Source: Bacillus sp. FJAT-42315
Lineage (GTDB): Bacteria > Bacillota > Bacilli > Bacillales > Domibacillaceae
DNA: 64,000 nt
NCBI RefSeq assembly: GCF_002797375.1
Contig: NZ_KZ454941.1
Location: forward strand, 2,696,984-2,760,983
Direction: 5' to 3'
Shown: positions 18,103 to 26,097 of the stretch, one piece after another
How the letters are laid out: every line of letters begins with the position of its first letter
How positions within the stretch are numbered: the first letter of the stretch is position 1
Position numbers and translations under genes: made by a program
Notes under the pieces: generated by a model
Database searches by the model: none
What the model was told of the DNA's origin: nothing
Seen by the model: the letters and a program-made list of their open reading frames with translations, nothing else

Positions 18103-18345
18103 ATGCCAACAGTTATTAACATTTATAGCTTGAAGATTAATAACATTTCTAATAATGGTTCCTTAAATATTGGGGATGCTTTGCATAATGCACATACAGC
18201 CAACGCCAAGTCCCAAGGCACCAATTCATCTTATGGAGATATTTCTCCAACTGAGTCGATGATGGAGAATGTATTTATCGATCCAGACGTCAATGATATG
18301 GGCGATATTGCGGACCCAACACATGTGAACTCTACCCAATTTTAA
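18103..18345 (+). CDS. GerPA/GerPF-like spore germination protein (first copy)
   Basis: 80 residues behind GGAGGGG. The pattern is PTVINIYSLKINNISNNGSLN, then GDALHNAHTANAKSQG, and a C terminus ending in a phenylalanine (STQF). It matches the GerPA/GerPF family, small coat-associated proteins that let germinants pass the spore coat. It is 31% longer in variable residues than I would need to choose between PA and PF, so I leave the symbol empty. First gene of a five-gene sporulation cluster. Confidence 0.85.
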   Translation: MPTVINIYSLKINNISNNGSLNIGDALHNAHTANAKSQGTNSSYGDISPTESMMENVFIDPDVNDMGDIADPTHVNSTQF

Positions 18346-18417
18346 TCACTATCATTTGATTCCTTTTTTCGGCGACTGTCATATAGTAACTTAGGGACAG
18401 AAAAAGGAGGAATACCT

Positions 18418-18660
18418 ATGCCTTTTATTATTAATATCGTGAATATGAAAACGAACGGAGTGACTCAGAACGGAAATATTGATATCGGAGGAACGGTTCA
18501 TAATAGTCATACAGCCAATAGTAAGCTTGTCGGTGCTAACTTTTCATTAGGCGATTTCTCACCTACTTCCTCTTGCATGGGCAACAGTGTACTTGATGCT
18601 GACGTAAGCGACCAAGATCAAATCGCCAACCCAGCTTTACCAATTTCTAACCAATTTTAA
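18418..18660 (+). CDS. GerPA/GerPF-like spore germination protein (second copy)
   Basis: 80 residues behind AAAGGAGG. The sequence (PFIINIVNMKTNGVTQNGNI, then GGTVHNSHTANSKLVG, ending SNQF) is a clear paralogue of the gene 72 bases upstream: same length, same motif order, same terminal Phe. Paired paralogues of this family are also found at the two ends of the canonical gerP operon. Expected location is the spore coat. Confidence 0.85.
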   Translation: MPFIINIVNMKTNGVTQNGNIDIGGTVHNSHTANSKLVGANFSLGDFSPTSSCMGNSVLDADVSDQDQIANPALPISNQF

Positions 18661-18681
18661 TCCTTGAAAGGAGTGAACCTT

Positions 18682-19185
18682 ATGTTTCCTTTTCAATCGC
18701 CCTTCTCTTCTAATGAAGAATGGCAAAAGTGGATGAAGCAATTTAATCATGGCGATATTGAAAAATACGTACAGAACGTCTTAACACAATCGATGCCAGA
18801 CTCTTTACAGAAGCAGCAAAAACCATTTGACTTTTTAAAACACACTCCTTTTTCTTCCATTGACAATCAACAACCGATCGATTCACCTCCAACAAAAGAA
18901 GCTCCAACCATCCATATTTCTGTCTTTGAGACACATGAAGATGTGTATGTAAAATTCCCTGTAGAAGATGCTTCAATGTTTTCCCATTTAAAAATTTACC
19001 ATACATCTAATCAAGTCATTATTGAAGGTATCCCCACATCTGAGGATAAGAAAGTAGTGATTCTCCCAGCTATCGTGAAGAAAAAAGGAGGCGTCACTCA
19101 TTTTAAAGAAGGCATCTTGCAAATTAAAATCCCAAAAGATATTGATTTACAATATACAGAAATCGATGTACCTGATTTGGAATAA
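18682..19185 (+). CDS. Small-heat-shock-like (Hsp20-fold) spore protein, divergent
   Basis: 167 residues from the ATG behind GAAAGGAGTGAAC; the earlier TTG at 18664 overlaps that ribosome site. The N-terminal 75 residues (SNEEWQKWMKQFNHGDIEKY) are followed by a beta-rich region (PTIHISVFETHEDVYVKFPV, then NQVIIEGIP and FKEGILQIKIPK) that looks like a degenerate alpha-crystallin domain. It recalls GerT and CotM/CotP-type coat proteins of Bacillus. Position inside a gerP-like cluster supports a spore coat role. Confidence 0.6.
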   Translation: MFPFQSPFSSNEEWQKWMKQFNHGDIEKYVQNVLTQSMPDSLQKQQKPFDFLKHTPFSSIDNQQPIDSPPTKEAPTIHISVFETHEDVYVKFPVEDASMFSHLKIYHTSNQVIIEGIPTSEDKKVVILPAIVKKKGGVTHFKEGILQIKIPKDIDLQYTEIDVPDLE

Positions 19186-19221
19186 GTATTAATAGCCGGT
19201 GAGCACAAGGAGGAATGAGCC

Positions 19222-19644
19222 TTGGATTTTGAAAAGTTTAAGCAATGGATGAACTTTGCCCAGCACTATCAATCCGGTGATTTCTGGAACCATATTTTTG
19301 ACCAATCAAAAGCAACACCTGGTCAATCAATAGAGAATTTCCCTCCTATTGACGTGTACGTTGAAGAATCTCGAGTGATCATTTTAATTGAACTAGCTGG
19401 ACTAACGAAAGATGATATACAAGTGTCCGTTTCCGGAACTACACTAACCATTCAAGGCCAAGTCAAAAACTTTTTCACCGTCTCTCCAACGTTACAAGAA
19501 CGATATTATGGAGAATTCAAGCGAACAGTGCAACTTCCTGAGCCAGTTGAAGGTAGAAATGTTTCCGCTAAATTTTATCATGGACTCCTTTTTCTCAGCT
19601 ATTTCCGAACTTATACTAAGGAGGAACATATTTTTATCGAATGA
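19222..19644 (+). CDS. Hsp20/alpha-crystallin family spore protein
   Basis: 140 residues from a TTG start well placed behind AAGGAGG; the nearby ATG is out of frame. The alpha-crystallin domain spans about residues 42-138: PPIDVYVEESRVIILIELAG, LTKDDIQVSVSGTTLTIQG and the GEFKRTVQLPEPVEG strand. The N terminus (FEKFKQWMNFAQHYQSGDFW) is similar in layout to the protein upstream, so the two may have arisen by duplication. Such sHSPs occur in Bacillus spore coats (GerT, CotM, CotP). Confidence 0.78.
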   Translation: MDFEKFKQWMNFAQHYQSGDFWNHIFDQSKATPGQSIENFPPIDVYVEESRVIILIELAGLTKDDIQVSVSGTTLTIQGQVKNFFTVSPTLQERYYGEFKRTVQLPEPVEGRNVSAKFYHGLLFLSYFRTYTKEEHIFIE

Positions 19645-19685
19645 CCCTCCTTCATTAACAAAAAATGTATGAGGGAGTATGGTCA

Positions 19686-20261
19686 ATGAATCCTAATTAC
19701 AACGTTAAAACGGCTATTTCCAAATTAGAAGCCCAATTCAAACAATTGCAACTTCAGATCAATGATGTTCACCAAGTAGAAAAACAATTTTCTTCTATCC
19801 AAGAAGTGAAGCAATTATTACAACAAATCCAACAGCAACCGAACACACCGATTGTTATTCATCATTCCTTTTCTGATACACAATCCACACTCTCAACAGA
19901 TCATATAAAACAATCCCAGCTGAAATTGAGCCAATTAGAAAGCTATGCTGTCCAGATCGTACACACAATGTCCTTAGTTCAAACACAACTTGAACTGTTA
20001 GAAAAAGAAATGAAGCAATTGAACACCCTCCTTTCCTCCTCACCAAGTGAAGGGTCAATCATTTACCAAGAATTCCATATCGACAAGCTGTATCTCGATA
20101 AGTACGAATTGACGAATAATTTAGGACAACTTGGTATTAAAGACCTGCATGGTACACTTCATATTGGAGCCTCTCACGGGAACATGCCTCATTCCAAACC
20201 AATGACGGACAAACAGAAAGAACAACTCGAAAAACTGAAGCAGGACAAAAAAAGAAAGTGA
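19686..20261 (+). CDS. GerPC-like spore germination protein
   Basis: 191 residues from the ATG behind GAGGGAGT. The first 125 residues are a long heptad-rich coiled coil (TAISKLEAQFKQLQLQIND, then LELLEKEMKQLNTLL). The C-terminal EFHIDKLYLDKYELTNNLG and LGIKDLHGTLHIG stretch is the signature I know from GerPC of the gerP operon. The tail is lysine-rich. It closes the cluster and its stop lies inside the terminator stem. Confidence 0.75.
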   Translation: MNPNYNVKTAISKLEAQFKQLQLQINDVHQVEKQFSSIQEVKQLLQQIQQQPNTPIVIHHSFSDTQSTLSTDHIKQSQLKLSQLESYAVQIVHTMSLVQTQLELLEKEMKQLNTLLSSSPSEGSIIYQEFHIDKLYLDKYELTNNLGQLGIKDLHGTLHIGASHGNMPHSKPMTDKQKEQLEKLKQDKKRK

Positions 20262-20290
20262 CTCTCGTATAATAACTGGAGTCACTTTTT
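20255..20290 (+). terminator. Intrinsic terminator of the spore cluster
   Basis: AAAGTGACTC and GAGTCACTTTTT arms around 14 nt, followed by T's. The preceding stop codon is inside the left arm. Confidence 0.8.
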
Positions 20291-20383
20291 ACGACGCCAA
20301 ACTTAGTGATTGACAGTCTACACCTCATTGATTACACTATCATTGTTAATAGTATGTATAACAACTATTTGTAGGTGATTAAT

Positions 20384-20809
20384 TTGAATGTATCCTTAGA
20401 TGAATATATTAGTATTTACATTCATCAAACCGATTTGCTCATTACGAGTGAAGTGAAGAGTAGACTAGCTCCTTTCAACATCGCCCCTGAACAAAATTTA
20501 GTGATGATGCTCCTTTGGAAGAAAGATGGACTAAGCCAGCAGGAAATTGCTGAAAAGCTAAAAAAAGACAAAACCAATATTGCCCGCATGCTGCTCAACT
20601 TAGAACAAAAAGGGCTCATTCGTAGAGTGTGCTGTCAGCATGATCGCCGCTCGCTCAAAGTATTTCTTACAGAAAAAGGAGATAATCTTAAAGAGATCAT
20701 TATTCCGATCGCGAAGGAGATCAACAAGCAAATTTACAAAGGCATTTCAGAAGAAGAGTTGCAAACCGTTAGATCTGTCTTATCAAAAATGCGTGAGAAT
20801 TTGCGATAG
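20384..20809 (+). CDS. MarR-family transcriptional regulator
   Basis: 141 residues from a TTG start behind AGGTGA; a GTG at 20375 is in frame but overlaps that site. The winged helix is at about 45-105: LSQQEIAEKLKKDKTNIARM, then LEQKGLIRRVCCQHDRRSLKV, with the DRR wing typical of MarR. Two adjacent cysteines (CC) in the wing could sense thiol-reactive compounds, as in several quinone-sensing MarR proteins. It precedes an azoreductase gene, a common target of MarR-type regulators in Bacillus. Confidence 0.88.
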   Translation: MNVSLDEYISIYIHQTDLLITSEVKSRLAPFNIAPEQNLVMMLLWKKDGLSQQEIAEKLKKDKTNIARMLLNLEQKGLIRRVCCQHDRRSLKVFLTEKGDNLKEIIIPIAKEINKQIYKGISEEELQTVRSVLSKMRENLR

Positions 20810-20834
20810 TTCTCATTCTTTTTGAAGTCATAAA

Positions 20835-20848
20835 GTTGCTATAGCAAC
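20835..20848. promoter_or_regulatory. Candidate MarR operator before the azoreductase gene
   Basis: GTTGCTATAGCAAC is a perfect 14-bp palindrome between marR and the azoreductase gene. An AGTTGTTATA half-site on the minus strand, differing by one base from AGTTGCTATA, lies just before the marR start. Confidence 0.5.
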
Positions 20849-20922
20849 ATCTTAAATTCAAATGTTCACCTGCGTAGTTACACATATTATTAAGTAAAAT
20901 TTAAACAAAAGAGGCGATCCAG

Positions 20923-21549
20923 ATGGAAAACGTATTATTTATTAAAGCGAACTCTCGACCACTAGAACAAGCTGTCAGTGTACAACTTTACCAATCATTT
21001 CTGAACAGTTATAAAGAAGCTCATCCAGAAGACAAGATCACAGAATTAGATTTATTTGAAGAGAACTTGCCATATTACGATACAACAAAAATTAATGGAA
21101 TGTTTAAACTAGCAAAAGGAATGGAATTAACAGCCGAAGAACAACAAGCTACTGATGTAGTGAATAAATATTTAAACCAATTCCTTGCTGCTGATAAAAT
21201 TGTGATCGCCTTCCCACTTTGGAATTTCACAGTCCCTGCTGTTTTACATACGTATTTTGACTATTTATGTCAAGCAGGTAAAACATTCCGTTACACACCT
21301 GAAGGCCCTGTAGGTATGCTGACAGATAAAAAAGTCATTCTACTTAACGCAAGAGGTGGCGTATATTCTGAAGGGCCAGCCCAATCAATGGAAATGGCTG
21401 TTAACTACGTAACAAGCATTCTTACATTCTTAGGAATCACTGATCTATCTACTGTCATTGTCGAAGGTCATAACCAATTCCCAGACAAAGCTGAGGAAAT
21501 CATTGAACAAGGTATGGAAAAAGCAACAAAACTAGCAGTACAGTTCTAA
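20923..21549 (+). CDS. azoR: FMN-dependent NADH-azoreductase / quinone reductase
   Basis: 208 residues with the flavodoxin-like fold: NVLFIKANSRPLEQAVS at the phosphate loop, the FPLWNFTVPAVLHTYFDY flavin-binding stretch and LNARGGVYSEGPAQSME. AzoR enzymes reduce quinones and azo compounds by two electrons and protect against electrophiles. It follows a MarR gene with a palindrome between them, so induction by quinone-like compounds is likely. A 30-nt repeat follows its stop codon directly. Confidence 0.9.
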   Translation: MENVLFIKANSRPLEQAVSVQLYQSFLNSYKEAHPEDKITELDLFEENLPYYDTTKINGMFKLAKGMELTAEEQQATDVVNKYLNQFLAADKIVIAFPLWNFTVPAVLHTYFDYLCQAGKTFRYTPEGPVGMLTDKKVILLNARGGVYSEGPAQSMEMAVNYVTSILTFLGITDLSTVIVEGHNQFPDKAEEIIEQGMEKATKLAVQF

Positions 21550-21579
21550 GGTGCCTGTCACTTCCCAGATTTTGTCGAA
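21550..21579 (+). repeat. 30-nt dispersed 3'-UTR element, copy 1
   Basis: Begins GGTGCCTGTCACTTCCC and ends TTTTGTCGAA, directly after the azoreductase stop. It is 27 of 30 identical with the copy at 24739 and similar to the one at 28930. Confidence 0.75.
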
Positions 21580-21592
21580 TTACAAAAAAACA

Positions 21593-21633
21593 AAGTCCAA
21601 CTCCCTTACTAAGGAGCTTGGGCTTATTTTTTT
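21593..21633 (+). terminator. Intrinsic terminator of the azoreductase gene
   Basis: AAGTCCAACTCC pairs with GGAGCTTGGGCTT (a bulge and wobbles), followed by ATTTTTTT. Confidence 0.75.
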
Positions 21634-21785
21634 GGATTCTCCCATTTTCTGTCTAACTGTCCTTATCATTTAATATAGACTTCTGACAAAAACGTGAACA
21701 TAAGAGAAATTAGATGATTTTCACCTGTACATTCGCTATGTTAAAATTTATTAGTGTTTTTTATTTGACAGGAGGAAATTTATAT

Positions 21786-22082
21786 ATGTTAAAAACACCG
21801 ATCGGCAAATTACGATTGATGGGCCATTTTGAAGGAGCCTCTCTTTTAATCTTACTTTTTATTGCGATGCCTCTTAAATATTGGGCAGATATTCCTGAAG
21901 CTGTGCGAATCGTTGGTTCTATTCATGGCGCTTTATTTATCACTTATTGCCTAGTCATTATGTATGTCACCTTTAAAACAAGATGGAACCTACTATGGCC
22001 GATTGTCTCTGTTATTGTTGCGTTTATTCCCTTTGGTAACTTAATTCTCGATAAAAAACTGAAGCAACTTGAAGCCAATTAA
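21786..22082 (+). CDS. DUF3817-family membrane protein
   Basis: 98 residues from the ATG behind ACAGGAGG; in-frame ATGs further upstream have no ribosome site. Three hydrophobic segments (about 16-32, 42-62, 68-86) and the motifs GHFEGASLLILLF and GSIHGALFITYCL identify the DUF3817 family of small integral membrane proteins, whose function is not known. It is a single-gene unit, ending in a dispersed repeat and then a strong hairpin. Confidence 0.75.
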   Translation: MLKTPIGKLRLMGHFEGASLLILLFIAMPLKYWADIPEAVRIVGSIHGALFITYCLVIMYVTFKTRWNLLWPIVSVIVAFIPFGNLILDKKLKQLEAN

Positions 22083-22083
22083 T

Positions 22084-22136
22084 TTATCCCGCATTAACGG
22101 GCTGTAAGACCCCCACTGATTCAAGTTTCACTTTAT
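22084..22136 (+). repeat. Hairpin-element family, short copy
   Basis: Starts TTATCCCGCATTAACG, has GCTGTAAGAC and ends AAGTTTCACTTTAT. Both ends match the 155-nt copy at 45026-45180 read on the minus strand, but the internal hairpins are missing, as if deleted between two CCCAC sequences. Confidence 0.7.
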
Positions 22137-22184
22137 AAAACGGACTCGAAAGCAGAATTTCATTCTTTCGAGTCCGTCTTTTTC
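22137..22184 (+). terminator. Strong intrinsic terminator
   Basis: AACGGACTCGAAAG pairs with CTTTCGAGTCCGTC, followed by TTTTTCT. It ends the DUF3817 transcript. Confidence 0.85.
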
Positions 22185-22231
22185 TCAATATTTTTCTCCT
22201 TTTTCGCCATACTAAACAGGAGGTGAACAAG

Positions 22232-23422
22232 ATGTATCGATTGTTATCACATAATGATTTAGATGGGGTTGGCTGTGGCGTTCTAGCAAAGCTCGCTTTC
22301 GGGAAACAAGTCCAAGTCCGCTACAACTCGATTTCAGGTCTCAATCATGAAGTGCAATGGTTTTTAGAAAATGGAGATAAACAAACATTTTTATTAATTA
22401 CAGATTTATCAGTGAATGAGGAAAATGAAAAGCGACTCAATGAGTTTTATCAAGCCGGAGGAAAAGTCCAACTGCTCGACCATCATAAAACCGCCCTGCA
22501 TCTGAATGAGTACGATTGGGGGCATATTGTGGTGGAGAATGATGAAGGAAAATTAACATCAGCTACTTCTCTGCTATATGAATACCTGATCAAGCACAAA
22601 CTAATGGAACCTTCTCCCGCGGTGGCTGAATTTGTGGAACTCGTGAGACAATATGATACTTGGGAATGGGAGAAAAATGATAACGAAGACGCTCACCGAC
22701 TAAACGCTCTGTTCTTCTTAGTTTCCATTGATGAATTTGAAGAAAAAATGGTCAACCGGCTCAAACAGAGTGACCATTTCTTCTTTGACGAATTCGAACA
22801 AAAAATATTAGACATGGAAGAGAACAAAATCGAACGTTATATTCGCCGAAAACGACGTGAACTCATCCAAGCGCCAATCGGAGAATATTTGTCCGGAATC
22901 GTCTACGCTGAATCTTACCATTCAGAGCTTGGCAATGAATTAGGAAAAGAATATCCACACCTAGATTATATCGCTATTTTAAACATTGGTGGAAAACGCA
23001 TCGGGTTTCGAACGATCCATGATCATATTGATGTCTCTGAAATTGCCAGCGGCTTTGGCGGTGGTGGACATGCGAAAGCTGCCGGCTGTTCATTAACAGA
23101 AGACGCTTATAAATTGTTTGTTACTAGCACCTTTCATCTCGAACCATTACGAGAAGACGCCAAAAGAAACCGCTACAACATGAAAGGGTCCTCCTTTGGC
23201 TCCTTGTATGAAAGTCGAATGGAAGAAACATTTCTTCTGCATCCCATCAACGATCATAGATGGGCCATCAACCATAGCGAATTAAAAATAACAGAAACTT
23301 TTACAAATTTTCTGGAAGCGGAAAGCTTTCTTAAAAGAAAATACGCAGCCTGGCTTGTAAGAGATGATGTGTTCGTTCATCACTTAATGGATCGTGTAAA
23401 AAAGACTCGACAAGAGAAATAA
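22232..23422 (+). CDS. DHH/DHHA1-family phosphoesterase
   Basis: 396 residues from the ATG behind CAGGAGGTG. The N-terminal SHNDLDGVGCG holds the first metal-binding aspartates, LLDHHKT is the DHH motif, and GGGGHAKAAG is the glycine-rich DHHA1 substrate loop near residue 280. Family members cleave short RNAs, cyclic dinucleotides or related phosphodiesters; there are no PAS or GGDEF domains, so this is not GdpP. About 100 C-terminal residues after the DHHA1 domain are unassigned. The stop codon lies within a dispersed hairpin repeat. Confidence 0.85.
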   Translation: MYRLLSHNDLDGVGCGVLAKLAFGKQVQVRYNSISGLNHEVQWFLENGDKQTFLLITDLSVNEENEKRLNEFYQAGGKVQLLDHHKTALHLNEYDWGHIVVENDEGKLTSATSLLYEYLIKHKLMEPSPAVAEFVELVRQYDTWEWEKNDNEDAHRLNALFFLVSIDEFEEKMVNRLKQSDHFFFDEFEQKILDMEENKIERYIRRKRRELIQAPIGEYLSGIVYAESYHSELGNELGKEYPHLDYIAILNIGGKRIGFRTIHDHIDVSEIASGFGGGGHAKAAGCSLTEDAYKLFVTSTFHLEPLREDAKRNRYNMKGSSFGSLYESRMEETFLLHPINDHRWAINHSELKITETFTNFLEAESFLKRKYAAWLVRDDVFVHHLMDRVKKTRQEK

Positions 23423-23466
23423 AGTGAATCTTCAATTAGTGGGGGCTGTCTCCATCCCCCACTAAA
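23419..23466 (-). repeat. Hairpin-element family, half copy
   Basis: ATAAAGTGAATCTTCAATTA aligns with the outer end of the 155-nt copy at 45026. It contains a perfect 10-bp stem TTAGTGGGGG/CCCCCACTAA. It supplies the TAA stop codon of the DHH gene and may also act as its terminator. Confidence 0.6.
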
Positions 23467-23487
23467 CGTATATTTCAAACACTTGAC

Positions 23488-24195
23488 CTAACATATACAA
23501 GTTTTTCTTTTGATCCCAACCTTGTTTCTTTGTTTTACTTTTTCAATATATCCACTTGCAAGTGGTACTTTACAAGCTGTATTTCCAACATCTACATGGA
23601 CCTTTCCAATATGCTCAGCAACATTCATCGCTTCTTCATGTAAAGATGTGACATACGTTCCTACACTAATGACGAATCCATTCATCGTGTAACGCACTCG
23701 ATTTTGTTCTTCATGAATTGTTTCTTTGACTCGATTCATTAACGATCGAATTTCCTGTGAATTTATCTCCTCATTTGGAGTGATCGATAAATAATTGGCG
23801 TACGTACTCCAGCCACAGGTTGCAATCATTTCTTCCTTTGAATTGATCCACTCTCTAGCTAATTCAAGAGCATAAGAACTTTCTGCTGCTACACTAGCTA
23901 CTGTATACTCCGAAAGCATATACCAATTGGCTTTTTTGACCCATTGTTGCAGCGTTTCTTTTTTCATCAATTTCGGATTGACAGAGAGTCCTGCTAAATA
24001 CATCGCATCATGATTATTCGTATCAAATAATGCTAAAGCTAACTCCTGATCCTTCTTAACGTGTTTAACCAACTTTTTCAAATCGCCAATCTTCACTCCA
24101 AAAAAAGGTTCTTTCGCCCCGTGACGAGTATATGTTTTCTTCGTTTGTTCTGTACCTAACTGTTCGAGTTGATCCATCACTTCATCAAGCGTCAA
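23488..24195 (-). CDS. DNA alkylation repair protein, AlkD-like
   Basis: 235 residues, all helical, with HEAT-like repeats as in AlkD: YTRHGAKEPFFGVKIGDLKK near the N terminus and NWYMLSEYTVASVAAES, ATCGWSTYANYLS in the middle. AlkD glycosylases remove alkylated bases such as 7-methylguanine without base flipping. This shorter group is often only annotated as alkylation repair, and the catalytic Asp was not located with confidence. The start is the TTG- or ATG-type codon at the 5' end of the frame; no other candidate is better. Confidence 0.75.
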   Translation of the reverse strand: MTLDEVMDQLEQLGTEQTKKTYTRHGAKEPFFGVKIGDLKKLVKHVKKDQELALALFDTNNHDAMYLAGLSVNPKLMKKETLQQWVKKANWYMLSEYTVASVAAESSYALELAREWINSKEEMIATCGWSTYANYLSITPNEEINSQEIRSLMNRVKETIHEEQNRVRYTMNGFVISVGTYVTSLHEEAMNVAEHIGKVHVDVGNTACKVPLASGYIEKVKQRNKVGIKRKTCIC

Positions 24196-24360
24196 CTATA
24201 CCACCTCTTGTATTGTAAGATACTTCAATTATAGAGCCTTAAAAATGGAGAGGCAACAAATGAACGACTTCCCTCCCTATGGTGAAAACAACAGAAGTAT
24301 GCTATAGTGGGATATCCATTTAAAACAAGTTCTATAAATAATAGTAGGAAGTGACTTATA

Positions 24361-24735
24361 TTGATTAAAATTACGATCCCTGAACCAAATGTCGTCATTA
24401 AGAAAAGTAAACAAGTTGGAGAAGCGGGAGAACCAGCACTAAGTACCGAGTATGGCTTTACTGATTATACGAAGATCGCCCGCGATAAAGGCGGCATCTT
24501 CATGTTTTTCGATGTTCACGACCAACTGCTTTATGTAGGAAAAGCAAGAAAACTTAGACAGCGAATTCGCAAAAACTTCGAAGATACAGTATCCCCTATC
24601 AAAAATCATAGAGATGACGTATATAAAATTGCTGTTTGTTATATTGAAGACCCGGTTGAACGAGAAATTTACGAAACCTACATCATCAATGAACTTCAAG
24701 CCAAATACAATATCGACAAAGTTTTCTTTAAATAA
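24361..24735 (+). CDS. GIY-YIG nuclease-superfamily protein
   Basis: 124 residues from a TTG start behind AGGAAGTG. The core is GIFMFFDVHDQLLYVGKARK, a GIY-YIG-like pair (GIF and YVG), followed by LRQRIRKNF and the acidic ETYIINELQAKYNID that would hold the metal-binding glutamate. It resembles the stand-alone UvrC N-terminal domain type. The role is unknown; such proteins may act in DNA processing. Transcribed alone, with the second 30-nt repeat and a terminator after it. Confidence 0.8.
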   Translation: MIKITIPEPNVVIKKSKQVGEAGEPALSTEYGFTDYTKIARDKGGIFMFFDVHDQLLYVGKARKLRQRIRKNFEDTVSPIKNHRDDVYKIAVCYIEDPVEREIYETYIINELQAKYNIDKVFFK

Positions 24736-24738
24736 AGA

Positions 24739-24768
24739 GGTGCCTGTCACTCCTCGGATTTTGTCGAA
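24739..24768 (+). repeat. 30-nt dispersed 3'-UTR element, copy 2
   Basis: GGTGCCTGTCACTCCTCGGA followed by TTTTGTCGAA, three bases after the GIY-YIG stop codon. Confidence 0.75.
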
Positions 24769-24800
24769 AAGACCGCTATTTTTAATACAGCGGTCTTTTT
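24767..24800 (+). terminator. Intrinsic terminator of the GIY-YIG gene
   Basis: AAAAGACCGCT and AGCGGTCTTTTT arms around 11 nt. Confidence 0.85.
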
Positions 24801-24989
24801 GGTGTTAAACTAAAAACTCAAACTTATACAAAGCTTCTTCTCGCACGTTGACCCTAAAACCTGTAGCAAAGAGCAGTATTCGAAGTTGCTCACTTCCATT
24901 TTATCACATCGATAAAAATCCCATTTTAATACCTATTTTCTAATCATTAACTTACAATGTGAAATTTTTGTGACATAATTATTTTTTAA

Positions 24990-25018
24990 TTGTCTTTTAA
25001 ATCAAATGAGAATAAGAT
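24990..25018 (+). promoter_or_regulatory. Candidate SigA promoter of qoxABCD
   Basis: TTGTCT (24990-24995), 17 nt, TAAGAT (25013-25018). The region between 24801 and 24989 is AT-rich and shows no gene. Other -10-like sequences are present, so this is a suggestion. Confidence 0.4.
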
Positions 25019-25090
25019 ATGAGTTATGGATATATATTTCAATTAATTTACAGCTCTTATCCATGGAGAATTATCGTGAAATATTTAATG

Positions 25091-25111
25091 AGCCAAACAT
25101 ATTGTTTGGCT
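25091..25111. promoter_or_regulatory. 21-bp palindrome in the qox leader
   Basis: AGCCAAACA, TAT, TGTTTGGCT: perfect 9-bp arms 33 nt before the qoxA start. It could be an operator or a small hairpin in the leader RNA. Confidence 0.45.
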
Positions 25112-25143
25112 ATGATTCATTATGTTTTAGGAAGGAGTACACT

Positions 25144-26064
25144 ATGAAGATGAAATGGGCTTTTTTATTTGTTATTTTCACTATTTCCACGATTCTTACA
25201 GGTTGTGGAAATTCATTGATGGTCTTAGATCCAAAAGGACCATCTGCCAAAACTTTATCTGACACGATTATTCTTTCGATTATCGTGATGGCAGGTATCT
25301 TGCTCGTCGTTTACGTACTTTATGTCTATGTACTTACAAAGTATCGTGCTTCGAAATTAGATAAGGATTATGAACCTCCACATGAGGAAGGAAATCACTG
25401 GTTAGAAATCATTTGGACGGTTATTCCGATCCTTATCGTGACTTTCTTATCTGTTGTTACTGTAAAGACAACATATGAAGTTGAAACGACACCAAAAGGG
25501 TATGCTGATGAAAAACCATTAGTCATTTATGCTTCTTCTTCTAACTGGAAATGGCATTTCAGCTATCCTGAAGAAGGAATTGAGACAGTTAACTATGTAA
25601 ACCTTCCGACTGATCGACCAGTTGAATTTCGACTGTATTCATTCGGTCCAATTACGAGTTTCTGGATTCCACAATTAGCTGGACAAAAATACGCAATGAG
25701 TGACATGGTGACAAAGATTAACCTTGTTGCTGATACACCTGGATCTTATATGGGTAAAAACTCAAACTTTAACGGGAAAGGTTTCGCTCATATGGAGTTT
25801 GAAGCGCAAGCAATGACTCCAGCTGATTATGATGAGTGGGTAGATGACGTTAAAGACACAGCATCTGATTTAACAGAAAAAGAGTTTGATAAACTTTTAA
25901 AAGCTGAGTTTGTTGGACGTGAAACATACAACTCCACTCATCTAGACTTCCGCCCAGCTCCAGAGGGTGACCACGCTGGACATAACCATGGAGCAAGTGC
26001 AGACGGAAAAGAAATATGCATACCGACTGCAAGCAACAACACACAGCAAAATGAAGAAAAATAA
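25144..26064 (+). CDS. qoxA: Cytochrome aa3 quinol oxidase subunit II
   Basis: 306 residues behind GGAAGGAG. A lipoprotein signal with lipobox LTGC (about residues 17-20) is followed by NSLMVLDPKGPSAK, two transmembrane helices (about 40-65 and 85-105) and the cupredoxin domain. The CuA ligands are missing (no CxxxC motif), as expected for a quinol rather than a cytochrome c oxidase. A histidine-containing, charged tail (GDHAGHNHGAS) is present. First gene of the qoxABCD operon; menaquinol is the likely donor. Confidence 0.95.
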   Translation: MKMKWAFLFVIFTISTILTGCGNSLMVLDPKGPSAKTLSDTIILSIIVMAGILLVVYVLYVYVLTKYRASKLDKDYEPPHEEGNHWLEIIWTVIPILIVTFLSVVTVKTTYEVETTPKGYADEKPLVIYASSSNWKWHFSYPEEGIETVNYVNLPTDRPVEFRLYSFGPITSFWIPQLAGQKYAMSDMVTKINLVADTPGSYMGKNSNFNGKGFAHMEFEAQAMTPADYDEWVDDVKDTASDLTEKEFDKLLKAEFVGRETYNSTHLDFRPAPEGDHAGHNHGASADGKEICIPTASNNTQQNEEK

Positions 26065-26097
26065 TACTGTTTATAGAACACGAAAGGAGTCACACCT

